Source of the DNA: Planktothrix rubescens CCAP 1459/22
GTDB taxonomy: Bacteria; Cyanobacteriota; Cyanobacteriia; Cyanobacteriales; Microcoleaceae
Length of the DNA: 64,000 nucleotides
Assembly (NCBI GenBank): GCA_904830895.1
Contig: LR882958.1
Span: 2,102,001-2,166,000, forward strand
Reading direction: 5' to 3'
The notes under the pieces are model-generated. The model was given only the letters and a program-made list of their open reading frames with translations. It was not told the origin of the DNA and searched no databases. This document shows, piece after piece, positions 1-7,967 of this stretch; the first letter of the stretch is position 1, and every line of letters starts with the position of its first letter. A program made the position numbers and the translations under genes.

Positions 1-443
1 CCCGGAACCCGTTCTAAATCCCAAGGATTAGCTGTCACCTGATAGGCAGAGTTTTCGGTTGAACTCCCCATAGCAAATTCATCCATGTTGGTTTTTCCCA
101 CCATCACCGCCCCAGCCGCAGCGAGTTTCTGGGTAACAGTAGATTCGTAGGGCGGGATAAAATTCTCTAAAATTTTGGAGCCACAGGTAGTCCGAATTCC
201 CTCGGTACACATATTGTCCTTAATGGCGATGGGAATTCCTGCTAACAGACCTATTTCTTCTCCTCTGGAAATTTTGGCATCTACTTGACGGGCCTGTTCT
301 AAGGCTCTATCCGCCGTCACATAGAGGAAACTCTTTAGTTGGGGTTCAAGTTGTGCAATCCGATCCAGCGCTTCCTGGGTGATCTCAACGGCGGAGCGTT
401 CTTTTTTGATCAGTTGTCGGTGCAACTTACGGATGGATGCCAT
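1..443 (-). CDS. gatA: Glu-tRNA(Gln) amidotransferase subunit A, N-terminal part (cut by window edge)
   Basis: The minus strand from the ATG at 441-443 reads [11 protein letters not shown] and runs without a stop off the left edge of the window. It gives about 147 residues of an amidase-signature protein. The segment [10 protein letters not shown] carries the lysine (about K75) of the Ser-Ser-Lys catalytic triad, followed by [20 protein letters not shown], which is very characteristic of GatA. The glycine/serine-rich GGSSGGSA motif lies beyond the window. GatA is the glutaminase subunit of GatCAB, which turns Glu-tRNA(Gln) into Gln-tRNA(Gln) in organisms without GlnRS, cyanobacteria included. 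Family assignment is firm; only the C-terminal two thirds is unseen. Confidence 0.95.
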   Translation of the reverse strand, partial: MASIRKLHRQLIKKERSAVEITQEALDRIAQLEPQLKSFLYVTADRALEQARQVDAKISRGEEIGLLAGIPIAIKDNMCTEGIRTTCGSKILENFIPPYESTVTQKLAAAGAVMVGKTNMDEFAMGSSTENSAYQVTANPWDLERVP

Positions 444-493
444 ACTCTGTTATTCCTCATATTCTTAAAAATACCCATATCAGAGTTTAACAC

Positions 494-640
494 CAGGAGG
501 GGCAGGGGGAGCGGGGGAGGCAGGGGGAGTAAACCCATTACCCATTACCCATTACCCATTACCCATTACCCATTACCTATTACCTATTACCCATTACCCA
601 TTACCCATTACCCATTACCTATTCGTAATTCGTAATTCTT
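494..640. repeat. G-rich tract plus heptameric short tandem repeat (CCCATTA)n
   Basis: From 534 to about 623 the plus strand is a run of the 7-bp unit CCCATTA, with two CCTATTA variants in the middle. A G-rich stretch at 494-529 precedes it, and a short ATTCGTA repeat follows at 621-640. Such heptamer arrays (STRR) are typical of filamentous cyanobacterial genomes. The same heptamer occurs again at 32064-32087. The reading frame across this tract is an artefact of the repeat. Confidence 0.85.
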
Positions 641-719
641 AGAAATTCTGGCATTGATCCGGAAAACCCTTAAAACCATCAGATAGACTAACCAAATTTC
701 CTGATGCTGAATCGGAGGA

Positions 720-1163
720 ATGCCACCTAAAGCGCACATCGAACCGTATCTAACGCCCGATGACCTGAAAGCTCGCTATCGTCAAGCACGAGACACGACA
801 GAGGCCCGTCGATGGCATTTGCTTTGCCTTGTGGCAGGGGATTGGACAATTAAACAATCGGCTGAAGTGGTGGGGTTAAATTACGACTATGCCAAGGAAA
901 TTATCCGGCGCTATAACCGCGAGGGGCCCAGTTCTATTAAGAATCGTAGCCGGGAGCGCCAACCCCCGATAGCGAAATCTTTACTCACTTTAGGCCAACA
1001 ACATGAACTGATGCAGGCGTTAAAGGGGCCAGCACCGGATGGTGGCTCTTGGTCTGGCCCGAAGGTGGCGGAATGGATTGCTGAAAAAACGGGGCGTCCT
1101 CATGTTTGGCCCCAAAGGGGTTGGGATTATCTCAAACGTTTGGGGGTGAACTGGAAGCATTAG
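720..1163 (+). CDS. IS630-type transposase N-terminal (helix-turn-helix) ORF
   Basis: This 147-residue protein resembles the winged helix-turn-helix N-terminal half of IS630-family transposases. WTIKQSAEVVGLNYDYAKEI is a homeodomain-like HTH at about residues 42-61. It is followed by an IKNRSRERQPPI linker and a second HTH (GGSWSGPKVAEWIAEKTGR). An SD-like GGAGG lies just before the ATG (AATCGGAGGAATG). The ORF stops at 1163 and no DDE catalytic domain follows, so it cannot transpose by itself. It is either OrfA of a frameshifted two-ORF element whose OrfB has been lost, or a domesticated DNA-binding remnant. No terminal inverted repeats were recognised around it. Confidence 0.7.
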   Translation: MPPKAHIEPYLTPDDLKARYRQARDTTEARRWHLLCLVAGDWTIKQSAEVVGLNYDYAKEIIRRYNREGPSSIKNRSRERQPPIAKSLLTLGQQHELMQALKGPAPDGGSWSGPKVAEWIAEKTGRPHVWPQRGWDYLKRLGVNWKH

Positions 1164-1190
1164 ACCCTAAAAAATGATGAGGAATCAATT

Positions 1191-1400
1191 TTAACCAAAA
1201 ACCTCATTTTCTATTCCCAACCACCACTCCCCCAAATTCATTAATTCTTGATGCAGTTGGGCTAACTCTTGAATATATTCTTCCTGGGAAATTTCTGAAC
1301 GACGTTCTTCAAGTTTTTTTAACCGCAATTGTACTAATAACCAGGACTTAGAAATACCATTAGTGCTTTCAATATATCGGGCAAGATCTTGACTATTCAT
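1191..1400 (-). CDS. small conserved-type hypothetical protein (69 aa)
   Basis: The minus-strand ORF could start as far upstream as 1481, but that would run through the sodB terminator hairpin (1434-1472). The ATG at 1398-1400 (MNSQDLARYIESTNGISKSW) is therefore preferred. The product is 69 residues, helical and charged, without a signal peptide or membrane segment. It ends in a tryptophan-containing stretch (ELMNLGEWWLGIENEVFG). I do not recognise the family. It lies directly downstream of sodB on the same strand, separated by that gene's terminator, so it is probably transcribed independently. Confidence 0.5.
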   Translation of the reverse strand: MNSQDLARYIESTNGISKSWLLVQLRLKKLEERRSEISQEEYIQELAQLHQELMNLGEWWLGIENEVFG

Positions 1401-1426
1401 GGTTAAAATTTGAATTAATTGGGATG

Positions 1427-1472
1427 ATAAAAAAAGCAAGACAGTTCTAAAAATAGAATGACTGTCTTGCTT
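1427..1472 (-). terminator. Rho-independent terminator of sodB
   Basis: The arms AAGCAAGACAGT (1434-1445) and ACTGTCTTGCTT (1461-1472) form a perfect 12-bp stem with a 15-nt loop. On the minus strand the stem runs straight into a run of seven or more T. It sits 33 bp past the sodB stop codon. Confidence 0.9.
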
Positions 1473-1504
1473 GTGGTTCAATCTATTTCAGAAAGAATGC
1501 TCAA

Positions 1505-2107
1505 TTATGCAGCCGCGAAGTTTTCAGCCACAAAATCCCAGTTCACTAATTGATTTAGGAAGTTTTCAATGTAAGCAGGTCTGGCATTTTGGAAGTCTAA
1601 ATAATAGGCGTGTTCCCAAACATCTAAAGTTAATAAAGGAGTTAATCCATCCACAATAGGAGTTCCTGCATTAGCGGTTTTGGTAACTTTCAGAGTGCCA
1701 TTATTTAATACTAACCAAGCCCAACCACTACCAAATTGAGTAGTCGCGGCGGCTTTGAATTCTTCGATAAATTTGTCAAAGCTACCAAAGTCGGCATTAA
1801 TTTTTTCGGCTAAAGCGCCTGTGGGTTGGCCGCCTCCAGAGGGTTTCAGACTATTCCAGAAGAAAGTATGATTCCAGACTTGAGCCGCATTGTTGAAAAT
1901 TCCAGCTTTATTCGGGTCATTGGCGGTTGCCTTGATAATTTCCTCTAGGGATTTATCCGCTAGTCCTGTCCCATCAATCAGTTTATTCAGGTTCGTAACA
2001 TAAGCCGCGTGGTGCTTACCATGATGGAAGGAAAAGGTCTTGGCCGACATTTTGCTAGATTCTAAAGCATCGTCGGCAAAGGGTAGGGCGGGAAGTTCAA
2101 AAGCCAC
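1505..2107 (-). CDS. sodB: Iron superoxide dismutase
   Basis: This 200-residue protein has the full Fe/Mn-SOD pattern and disproportionates superoxide to peroxide and oxygen in the cytoplasm. The likely metal ligands are H28 (FHHGKHH), H82 (QVWNHTFFW), D164 and H168 ([11 protein letters not shown]). The glutamine in [10 protein letters not shown] (Q78) is the position that favours the iron enzyme over MnSOD. No signal peptide is present. Length is normal for cyanobacterial SodB. The ATG at 2105-2107 is preceded by a purine-rich GAGAGGAG SD. A strong terminator follows the gene, so it is monocistronic. Confidence 0.97.
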   Translation of the reverse strand: MAFELPALPFADDALESSKMSAKTFSFHHGKHHAAYVTNLNKLIDGTGLADKSLEEIIKATANDPNKAGIFNNAAQVWNHTFFWNSLKPSGGGQPTGALAEKINADFGSFDKFIEEFKAAATTQFGSGWAWLVLNNGTLKVTKTANAGTPIVDGLTPLLTLDVWEHAYYLDFQNARPAYIENFLNQLVNWDFVAENFAAA

Positions 2108-2426
2108 TGTATTTTCTCCTCTCTAAATGGATGTCGGTTATTCTAAACAAATCTTCACATAAATTTGATTTTATATCAAAAATTACAAAAGTTGGCGATT
2201 TTGGCCCTTCAACCCTTAATTATCTGTCTCTAGGAAGGGGTCAGTCCCGGTCAACCGAGATTGGTGAGAAATTTGTTAATATTTATTAACTGAGTTCAAT
2301 TCAACTTTGGTCAGGGGGGGGTTATCTTTTGGGGCGATCGCATTTATCAGAAAATTTTGAACAATTATTAGAGGATAATTGGTATCCACAAAATAATTTA
2401 AACTGTATTAATTAACAGTAATTTTA
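2108..2426. other. intergenic region between divergent sodB and a glycosyltransferase gene
   Basis: This is 319 bp of AT-rich sequence between divergent genes, so it must carry two outward promoters. It contains a G-run (about 2313-2320) followed by a HIP1-like CGATCGC near 2335. I see no ORF, RNA gene or clear operator. The last bases before 2427 recur as part of a displaced copy at 6571-6632. Confidence 0.5.
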
Positions 2427-3398
2427 ATGCCTAGAGTTAGTGTAATTATTCCGACTTATAATTGCGATCGCTTTCTTCCTGAAGCGATTGACAGTGTTTT
2501 AATGCAGACTTATCAAGATTATGAAATTATTGTTATTGATGATGGATCAACGGATCAAACTTGTCAAGTTTTAGAGTCTTACCAAAATAAAATTAGATAT
2601 TTTTATCAAGAAAATCAAGGTTCGGCTGTCGCTCGTAATTTAGGGATTAAACAAGCTCAGGGTGAGTTTATTGCTTTTTTAGATGCGGATGATTTTTGGA
2701 TTTTACCGGAAAAGTTAGCAGAACAAGTGAATTGTTTTGAGCAACAGCCGAGTTTGGGGAGTGTGCATACAGGTTGGCGAATTGTGGATGGAGGGGGTGA
2801 GAAAATTATTGATGTGGAACCTTGGCGTGATGTTCCTGATCTGAATTTGGAAAGTTGGTTAATGTATAAACCAGTTAAAACCAGTGGCATGATGATTCGT
2901 CAACAGTGGTTAGAACAGGTGGGGGGGTTTGATGGGGAGTTGCGCCAATCCCATGATGTTGATTTGGTGTTGCGTTTGGGGTTGATGGGGTGTGAAGCGG
3001 CTTGGTGGCGGCGGGTGGCGGTGGGTTATCGCAGGTATGGGGGGAACACGACTAGAAACACCAAAACTCAAGCTGAATGTGTGGTGAAGGTGTTGGACAA
3101 GTTTTTTGCTCAATGCAATTTACCCGAACACATTCAAAAAATGGAGTCTCCAGTGCGTTATCATACGTTGGTATGGTTGGCTTGGTATCACTATGACAGG
3201 GGGTTTTATGGGGAAATGGCTCGATTTCTGGATGGGTCTTTGGAATATACTCCTTACTACAGGGCGGAAACTATTTCAGATTGGGTAGAGCAGTTTAAAA
3301 AGTTTTCAGTTCAAAATCACTTGAATTTGGATATTTGTTTTTTGACGGATTTATCGGAATGGCAACAACTTATGTTTGGGATTATTGAAAACTGTTAG
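2427..3398 (+). CDS. Family 2 glycosyltransferase, C-terminus probably rearranged
   Basis: This is a GT2 (GT-A fold) enzyme of 323 residues that would transfer a sugar from a nucleotide donor during surface polysaccharide synthesis. The N-terminus PRVSVIIPTYNCDRFLPEAI is the canonical start. The nucleotide-binding DDGS is at residues 38-41 and the metal-binding DADD at 86-89. No membrane helix is evident. The 3' end runs into a truncated dehydrogenase gene whose frame begins inside the last codons, so the final 15-20 residues (after ICFLTD) may be junction-derived. Pieces of the gene are repeated at 5860-5965 (3' part) and 6571-6632 (5' part), showing local rearrangement. Donor and acceptor cannot be predicted. 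Confidence 0.85.
   Translation: MPRVSVIIPTYNCDRFLPEAIDSVLMQTYQDYEIIVIDDGSTDQTCQVLESYQNKIRYFYQENQGSAVARNLGIKQAQGEFIAFLDADDFWILPEKLAEQVNCFEQQPSLGSVHTGWRIVDGGGEKIIDVEPWRDVPDLNLESWLMYKPVKTSGMMIRQQWLEQVGGFDGELRQSHDVDLVLRLGLMGCEAAWWRRVAVGYRRYGGNTTRNTKTQAECVVKVLDKFFAQCNLPEHIQKMESPVRYHTLVWLAWYHYDRGFYGEMARFLDGSLEYTPYYRAETISDWVEQFKKFSVQNHLNLDICFLTDLSEWQQLMFGIIENC
3241..3346 (+). repeat. parent copy of the 106-bp segment repeated at 5860-5965
   Basis: This 3' part of the glycosyltransferase gene recurs at 5860-5965 with essentially a single visible difference. The identity stops abruptly after TTTTTTGAC in both copies. Confidence 0.85.
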
Positions 3399-3982
3399 CT
3401 AGACATTTACATAAGTTAGACCAATCTGTGCGTTCAGGGGGATGGCTACAACTTCCAGGGATGACTCTACGGGGTAAAACCTTGGGTGTTATTGGTGTGG
3501 GGAGTATTGGACGGGGAATTGTTAAGCGGGGTGTGGCGGTGGGAATGTCTATTCTGGGTTATGATGTGATGCCGATTCCTGATGCTGTTCAGGGGGAATT
3601 AGGAATTGAATCGGTTAGTTTTGAGGAGTTATTGCAACAATCTGATTTTATTGCTCTTTCTTGTAATTTGACCCGCGAAAACCACCATTTATTGAGTCAT
3701 CACCAGTTTGAGTTGATGAAACCTGGGGTGCGTTTGGTGAATGTGGCGAGAGGGCCATTAATTGATGAAACCGCGTTGGTTGCTGGGTTGGAGTCTGGGA
3801 AAGTGGCGGGGGTGGCTTTAGATGTGTTTGAAATGGAACCTTTAGCGATGGAGAGTCCTTTACGCCAGTTTGACCAGTGTATTTTTGGAACCCATAATGG
3901 TTCTCATACGAGGGAAGCTGTATTACGGGTGAATGAGATGGCGATTAATAATTTGCTGACGGGTTTGGGAGTTGAGGGGTGA
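3392..3982 (+). pseudogene. D-2-hydroxyacid dehydrogenase (phosphoglycerate dehydrogenase-like), 5'-truncated
   Basis: The reading frame is open from 3389 (after a TGA at 3386) and encodes KLLARHLHKLDQSVRSGGW, then a Rossmann core with GVIGVGSIGRG. The active-site arginine (VNVARGPLIDE), glutamate (VFEMEPL) and histidine (GTHNGSHTREA) regions follow in order. About 100 residues of N-terminal substrate-binding domain are missing, and the frame overlaps the end of the preceding glycosyltransferase. Translation could begin at the GTG at 3428, but the product would lack half the catalytic domain. The family oxidises or reduces 2-hydroxyacids with NAD. I read this as a deletion-fusion remnant, not a working enzyme. 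Confidence 0.75.
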
Positions 3983-4016
3983 TAAATCGTTGTTTTTGGG
4001 TTGGTTTGGGTGTTGA

Positions 4017-4505
4017 ATGGTGTCTGAATACAGAATTTATTTTGATGTTTGCTGCTTAAACCGTCCTTTCGATGATTGGACGCAAGAGCGTATTCGCTTG
4101 GAAGCAGAAGCAGTTCTTAATATTATCAATCGAAGTCACTCTCAAGACTGGCGGGTTATTATGAGTGAAGCGATCGCGGCAGAACTAGAAAAAATGACTA
4201 ATATTGAGAAATTAGAAAATATCTGGGAAATTCTACAAATGGCTAAAATTTTTGTTAGTATTGATGATGAAATTAACCATCGTTCACAGGAATTAGAAAA
4301 TTTGGGCTTTGGACTTTATGATTCTTTTCATATTGCTTGTGCTGAAAGGGCGAAAGCAGATGTTTTATTGACGACGGATGATCGCTTACTTAAAAATGCC
4401 ATTCGCTCTCAAAATCTGCTTCTAGTAACATTAAGTAATCCTGTGACTTGGTTAATGACTATTTTTCAGCAAGAAGAAGGAGAAATTGACAATGACACCC
4501 ATTGA
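4017..4505 (+). CDS. PIN-domain protein, likely VapC-type toxin
   Basis: This 162-residue protein starts IYFDVCCLNRPFDDW, with the first acidic residue of a PIN ribonuclease site near D10. MSEAIAAELEK supplies a central glutamate, and LYDSFHIACAERAKADVLLTTDDRLL supplies the C-terminal acidic residues. PIN toxins cleave RNA (tRNA or mRNA) in a magnesium-dependent way. The following ORF (4492-4689) overlaps its 3' end by 14 bp, as is usual for toxin-antitoxin pairs, although here the putative toxin comes first. All expected acidic positions seem present, so it may be active. Chromosomal neighbours on both sides are truncated genes. Confidence 0.75.
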   Translation: MVSEYRIYFDVCCLNRPFDDWTQERIRLEAEAVLNIINRSHSQDWRVIMSEAIAAELEKMTNIEKLENIWEILQMAKIFVSIDDEINHRSQELENLGFGLYDSFHIACAERAKADVLLTTDDRLLKNAIRSQNLLLVTLSNPVTWLMTIFQQEEGEIDNDTH

Positions 4506-4689
4506 ACTTAGAAAAAAAGGGTATAAGGTTTTAGTTAATAATCTGGGGCAAATTAACGCTATTCGCTTTTTACAACAGGTGGGGTGGGGCAATGGTGATT
4601 ACACTAAACAACGGGAAAATCGACTCAGTGAGGTAACGCGAGAGGAGTTTTGGCAGGATATTCAACGGATTAGGAATCGTAAAACATAG
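4492..4689 (+). CDS. small protein, probable antitoxin partner of the PIN protein
   Basis: The 65-residue frame MTPIELRKKGYKVLVNNLGQ overlaps the PIN gene by 14 bp. The ATG at 4492 is chosen over the TTG at 4486 because AAGGAG (4477-4482) is well spaced from it. The protein is basic with a charged helical C-terminus (REEFWQDIQRIRNRK). I do not recognise a named DNA-binding fold. Cyanobacterial PIN proteins commonly have small partners of this kind, so the antitoxin role is inferred from the overlap and size. Confidence 0.6.
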   Translation: MTPIELRKKGYKVLVNNLGQINAIRFLQQVGWGNGDYTKQRENRLSEVTREEFWQDIQRIRNRKT

Positions 4690-4731
4690 CAATATTTGAC
4701 TTATTTATTGGGTAATATTAGGATTAATCTG

Positions 4732-5160
4732 ATGGGTAAATTAGTTGTCTTAATTACTGGGGTTTTAGGCGGTATTGGTAGAGCTACTGCTGAGTTGTTT
4801 CAAAAAAATGGCTGGTATGTGATAGGGGTTGATCTGGGTGAAGTTACCACTCCATTAACCGAGGTTGATTTGTTGATTCGGGCTGATGTTTCTGATGCTT
4901 TGGCTTGGGGAAATATCGCCCACCAACTATCGGGAAAGGTTGAAAATATAGTGGCTATGGTGAATAATGCGGCAATACAAGTTTGTAAGCCTCTGGTAGA
5001 GACTACACCGGAGGAATGGGATCGGGTGATGGCAGTCAATGTCCGCTCGGTTTATTTGGGTGTCCGTCAGCTTTATCCTTTGATGAAATCTCAAGGCGGG
5101 GCAATTGTGAATGTGAGTTCGGTTCATGAGATCGCCACCTGTCGGTTAAGTACAGAGTAA
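4732..5160 (+). pseudogene. SDR-family oxidoreductase, 3'-truncated
   Basis: The frame from ATG 4732 gives MGKLVVLITGVLGGIGRATA, a classical short-chain dehydrogenase cofactor site (TGxxxGxG). NNAAI follows, then IVNVSSVHEIA, which contains the catalytic serine strand. Homology stops there, the frame reads TCRLSTE and ends. The YxxxK catalytic pair and the substrate-binding half are absent, so the product (142 aa instead of about 250) should be inactive. The break is close to a 17-bp sequence (5107-5123) that recurs at 5844-5860, where it is joined to a glycosyltransferase fragment. This marks the locus as a rearrangement breakpoint. Confidence 0.8.
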
Positions 5161-5204
5161 AAAATAAAGCACTATACTAACCAAATGTTGTTAGGAGGTA
5201 AAAA

Positions 5205-5774
5205 ATGGTTGCGGTTAATCAAATTCAAACAAAAATCACCTTAGAGGATTTTTTAGGATTTCCTGAAACAAAACCTTCTAGTGAATATATTAATGGACAA
5301 ATAGAACAAAAACCCATGCCCCAGGGAGAACATAGTCTGATTCAAACTTATTTATCTGCAAAGATTAATGAAGTCGGAAAAGCAAATAAAGCAGCCTTAG
5401 CTTTTACAGAATTAAGGTGTACTTTTGGTGGACGTTCTCTAGTACCTGATCTTGCCGTTTTTACTTGGAAGCGCATCCCAAAAACAGAACAAGGGAGAAT
5501 TGAAAATCGCTTTGAAATTTACCCTGATTGGGTCATTGAAATTCTATCTCCCGAACAATCTCCTAACAAAGTTATTAAAAAGATTATTTTTTGTCTGAAG
5601 CATGGAACAGAATTGGGATGGTTAATTGATCCTAAAGATGAATCAGTCATGATATTTCAGCCTAATCAATTTCCTGACATCAAATCAGAGTTAGAAATTT
5701 TACCGGTTTTAGAAAGTGTTAAAGATATGAAATTGTCGGTGACAGAAATGTTCACTTGGCTGAACATTGAATGA
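5205..5774 (+). CDS. Uma2-family (DUF820) putative restriction endonuclease-like protein
   Basis: This 189-residue protein has the Uma2/DUF820 PD-(D/E)XK-like core. VPDLAVF supplies the aspartate and WVIEILSPEQSPNKVIKKI supplies the glutamate and downstream lysines. The remainder, GTELGWLIDPKDESVMIFQP, matches the family's C-terminal half. These proteins are massively expanded in filamentous cyanobacteria and their substrate is unknown. A strong SD (AGGAGG, about 5193-5198) precedes the ATG. The length is normal and the gene looks intact even though both neighbours are broken. Three more relatives lie in this window (51214, 51913, 55318). Confidence 0.85.
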   Translation: MVAVNQIQTKITLEDFLGFPETKPSSEYINGQIEQKPMPQGEHSLIQTYLSAKINEVGKANKAALAFTELRCTFGGRSLVPDLAVFTWKRIPKTEQGRIENRFEIYPDWVIEILSPEQSPNKVIKKIIFCLKHGTELGWLIDPKDESVMIFQPNQFPDIKSELEILPVLESVKDMKLSVTEMFTWLNIE

Positions 5775-5859
5775 GCATTAAATTAAGATTAATATTTAAT
5801 CAACTTGTTTAACCTGTACCCTTTGATGGTATAGTAAGGATGGGTGAATGTGAGTTCGG

Positions 5860-5965
5860 TGGAATATACTCCTTACTACAGGGCGGAAACTATTTCAGAT
5901 TGGGTAGAGCAGTTTAAAGAGTTTTCAGTTCAAAATCACTTGAATTTGGATATTTGTTTTTTGAC
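5860..5965 (+). repeat. displaced copy of the 3' part of the glycosyltransferase gene
   Basis: This 106-bp stretch is nearly identical to 3241-3346. On its left it is fused to GTGAATGTGAGTTCGGT (5844-5860), which is the SDR gene's breakpoint sequence (5107-5123). Confidence 0.85.
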
Positions 5966-6455
5966 TGTTTCTTTCCGCAGTATTTAATTTTGGTAGTCCT
6001 AGATTCGTTAGAATTCTATCTGCTATTTCCAGCAACACTAAGTTAGTAGGATGATTCATAGAATGAAATAATTTAATTTTCGTCCAATTTTCTTCTATGA
6101 AATCCGAAATAATTATATCTGTTATCATTTCTCTTTTTCTCAATTCACTTAAACTATTCTTAGCATTTTCCCAGATAAAATCATTACTATAATATTCAAT
6201 ATCTAATATGCTTGATACTACGTCAGACTCACTTTTTCCCAGAAGGTAGTCTTTGATAACATTTGAATCATGATAATCACAAAAACGTTTAACTATAATA
6301 CCATTATGTTTTAAGTAAGTGGTTTCTGGATTGTATCCTTTATAATGACTATTGGGAAAAGATATTTTTAGACAATTAGGTTTTAGCATTTTCAACAAAA
6401 AATCTGTCGATGATTTTTCTCCGTAAGATGCTCCATTATTTTGATATATAAACAA
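5925..6455 (-). pseudogene. fragment resembling WcbI-type polysaccharide biosynthesis protein
   Basis: The minus-strand frame is open up to an in-frame TAG near 6530. It contains DLFIYQNNGASYGEKSSTDF, then LKISFPNSHYKGYNPE, and near its end FHSMNHPTNLVLLEIADRIL. The order and the NHPTN...ILxxLG ending resemble the WcbI/polysaccharide-biosynthesis acetyltransferase-like family. The amino-terminal part is missing. The last residues read antisense into the displaced glycosyltransferase copy (5925-5965), so the C-terminus is also artificial. There is no convincing ATG; the frame could only start at TTG 6455. I call it a truncated fragment. The family link is by eye and moderate. Confidence 0.45.
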
Positions 6456-6483
6456 ATCTATATTTTCAATAATTTGACAAAAG

Positions 6484-6559
6484 GAAAAGTAGCTCGAAGC
6501 TCGGTGTTGTAGCGATACAACTCGGCACGACTAACTTTTTCATTGTCTATCCAATACCG
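6484..6559 (-). pseudogene. short coding-sequence scrap of unknown gene
   Basis: One minus-strand frame reads RYWIDNEKVSRAELYRYN and continues TELRATF. This looks like real protein sequence but has no start or stop of its own and shifts frame against the adjacent WcbI-like fragment. The parent gene is not recognised. Confidence 0.3.
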
Positions 6560-6570
6560 TAAACATTAGC

Positions 6571-6632
6571 AATTTTAATGCCTAGAGTTAGTGTAATTAT
6601 TCCGAATTATAATTGCGATCGCTTTCTTAGGT
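6571..6632 (+). repeat. displaced copy of the 5' end of the glycosyltransferase gene
   Basis: This copy matches about 2420-2480, including the ATG and the HIP1 octamer, with one base change (CCGAATTAT versus CCGACTTAT). It diverges after CTTTCTT. It lies downstream of the 3'-part copy, the reverse of the gene order in the parent. Confidence 0.8.
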
Positions 6633-6727
6633 GAAGCGTTTGCGTGTTAACATCATAGATAGGATTCTCTGTCTAAGTCTGGGCGGGGATTGTTTCTCGG
6701 TCTAAATCGCATGGGAGAGGGGGCTTT

Positions 6728-7000
6728 ATGCAGTCAATTAGGGGTATTTTTAAAGATGGGGTAGTTCATCCCAGTGAACAAGTTTCTTATGGCGAATTTC
6801 ACCCAGTTATTATAACTTTCTTGGATACACCGACAACTGCTACAACAGTAGGTATATCATCGGATGAATCTGCATCTGGGTGGGACAGGTTGTTATCGGT
6901 TATAGAAGAGTGTCAAATGGAAACGGGAATAACTGATTTAGCAGATCAACACGATCATTATTTGTATGGTACACCTAAGCATGATGATCAAGGGACATAA
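6728..7000 (+). CDS. small antitoxin-like protein upstream of a broken PIN gene
   Basis: This 90-residue protein begins MQSIRGIFKDGVVHPSEQVS. The N-terminal beta-strand pattern (IRGIFKDGVVHP) is common in DUF104/AbrB-like antitoxins paired with PIN toxins. An acidic, low-complexity C-terminus follows. The gene overlaps by 20 bp a frame starting MMIKGHKVFVDTSAWIALIN, which is the N-terminus of a PIN toxin, so the pairing supports the antitoxin assignment. The partner is decayed, leaving this as an orphan antitoxin. An SD-like GGGAGAGGG lies at about 6712-6720. Confidence 0.6.
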   Translation: MQSIRGIFKDGVVHPSEQVSYGEFHPVIITFLDTPTTATTVGISSDESASGWDRLLSVIEECQMETGITDLADQHDHYLYGTPKHDDQGT

Positions 7001-7153
7001 AGTTTTTGTGGATACATCGGCTTGGATAGCTTTGATTAATCAGAGTGATCATCTCGCGGCTCAATCTGAACAAATTCTGTTGAAACTTAAGCAACAGAAG
7101 ATTACTTTAGTGAGAACAGACAGGTTTTGATTACAAATGATTTAGGATTATGA
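6981..7153 (+). pseudogene. PIN-domain toxin with internal deletion and frameshift
   Basis: From ATG 6981 the frame encodes KGHKVFVDTSAWIALINQSD, a textbook PIN start (DTSAW). It goes on for 49 codons to a TGA at 7128-7130. Immediately after, in another frame, VLITNDLGL ending at 7153 is a normal PIN C-terminal end. The middle 60-70 residues with the remaining acidic ligands are gone. The gene is therefore a remnant and its antitoxin-like partner (6728-7000) is left without a toxin. Confidence 0.75.
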
Positions 7154-7953
7154 ATCAACAAAATTTTGACGATTTTTATCAAAATAAATTAAACAACTTT
7201 TACCCAATTAGTTCTGAACAGTTTACTTTAGTTTCAAATCTCAATCCAATGGATGTGAGTGATCAAGATTTTTTACGAATTACGGAGAAATTCAACAATG
7301 AAGAATTTGTCCGTGCAGCTTATAAAGCTTATCTTAAGCAAGAGGTGAGTCAACAATATCTTAAATTTTGGACAACAGATATTGAATTAAAAAGAAAGCG
7401 TATTATTGTTCTAATTGCTTTAAGAAAAACAGATAGATTTCAAGATATATACTCTATAAAAAACATTTTCTTCTCAAAACTATTTCAATTTGAAAATAGC
7501 TGGATACTTTATTTTTGTGTTTCATTAATTCGGTTAATACAAAAAATATTTTTTGGTCTTAACAATATTAAAATTTTATCTATTATTAATCTAATTCCAG
7601 AATCGACTGATGAAATTTTAGGAACTTGGATTGACCACCCAAAAAAAGGAGATAAAATTAAACAGTCAAAATTGTGGATTGCGGGTTGGTTCGTTCCCAA
7701 AAAAAGTCAGTCAGTGACGATCAGATTAATTGATAAAAAAGATAAAAAAGTTTTAAGTGAAGTTCCTTTAATCGTACCTCGTCCCGATGTAACTAGCTTT
7801 CATTGTCTTAAGTCAACCACTCATCTTTGGGGATTCAGTATTTACTTAGATATAAAAGATTTATCTGATCAGGGTGAACTACAATTACAAGCTATTTTTA
7901 AAGACAGTCAAAAAATAGTACCTATTATCATAATTAAGTATCTTAAAGTTTAA
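7150..7953 (+). CDS. two-domain hypothetical protein sharing a beta-domain with the sulfotransferase protein
   Basis: This 267-residue product is not a recognised enzyme. Residues about 45-95 (FVRAAYKAYLKQEVSQQYLKF...) look like the helical DUF4214/linker-like repeat found in cyanobacterial surface proteins. The C-terminal part, from about 155, has the order W..HPKKGD, LWIAGWFVP, VPLIVPRPDV and WGFSIYL. The same order is visible in the protein at 13249-14607 (TPKEGE, FKGWILG, VPVDQLRPHI, CGFEFKL). That suggests a shared beta-sandwich accessory domain. It is the only plus-strand gene at the edge of the glycan locus and converges with the TPR-GT fusion. Its ATG overlaps the stop of the PIN remnant. 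A surface-glycan role is inferred only from the shared domain and location. Confidence 0.55.
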   Translation: MNQQNFDDFYQNKLNNFYPISSEQFTLVSNLNPMDVSDQDFLRITEKFNNEEFVRAAYKAYLKQEVSQQYLKFWTTDIELKRKRIIVLIALRKTDRFQDIYSIKNIFFSKLFQFENSWILYFCVSLIRLIQKIFFGLNNIKILSIINLIPESTDEILGTWIDHPKKGDKIKQSKLWIAGWFVPKKSQSVTIRLIDKKDKKVLSEVPLIVPRPDVTSFHCLKSTTHLWGFSIYLDIKDLSDQGELQLQAIFKDSQKIVPIIIIKYLKV

Positions 7954-7967
7954 TTTTTTTGACTTTT

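Noticed and set aside
339-635. 98-residue plus-strand frame over the 5' end of gatA
   Set aside because: It is antisense to gatA and continues into the heptamer repeat (HYPLPI units).
1191-1481. Longer 96-residue form of the small gene after sodB
   Set aside because: The extra 27 residues would be encoded by the sodB terminator, so the ATG at 1400 is preferred.
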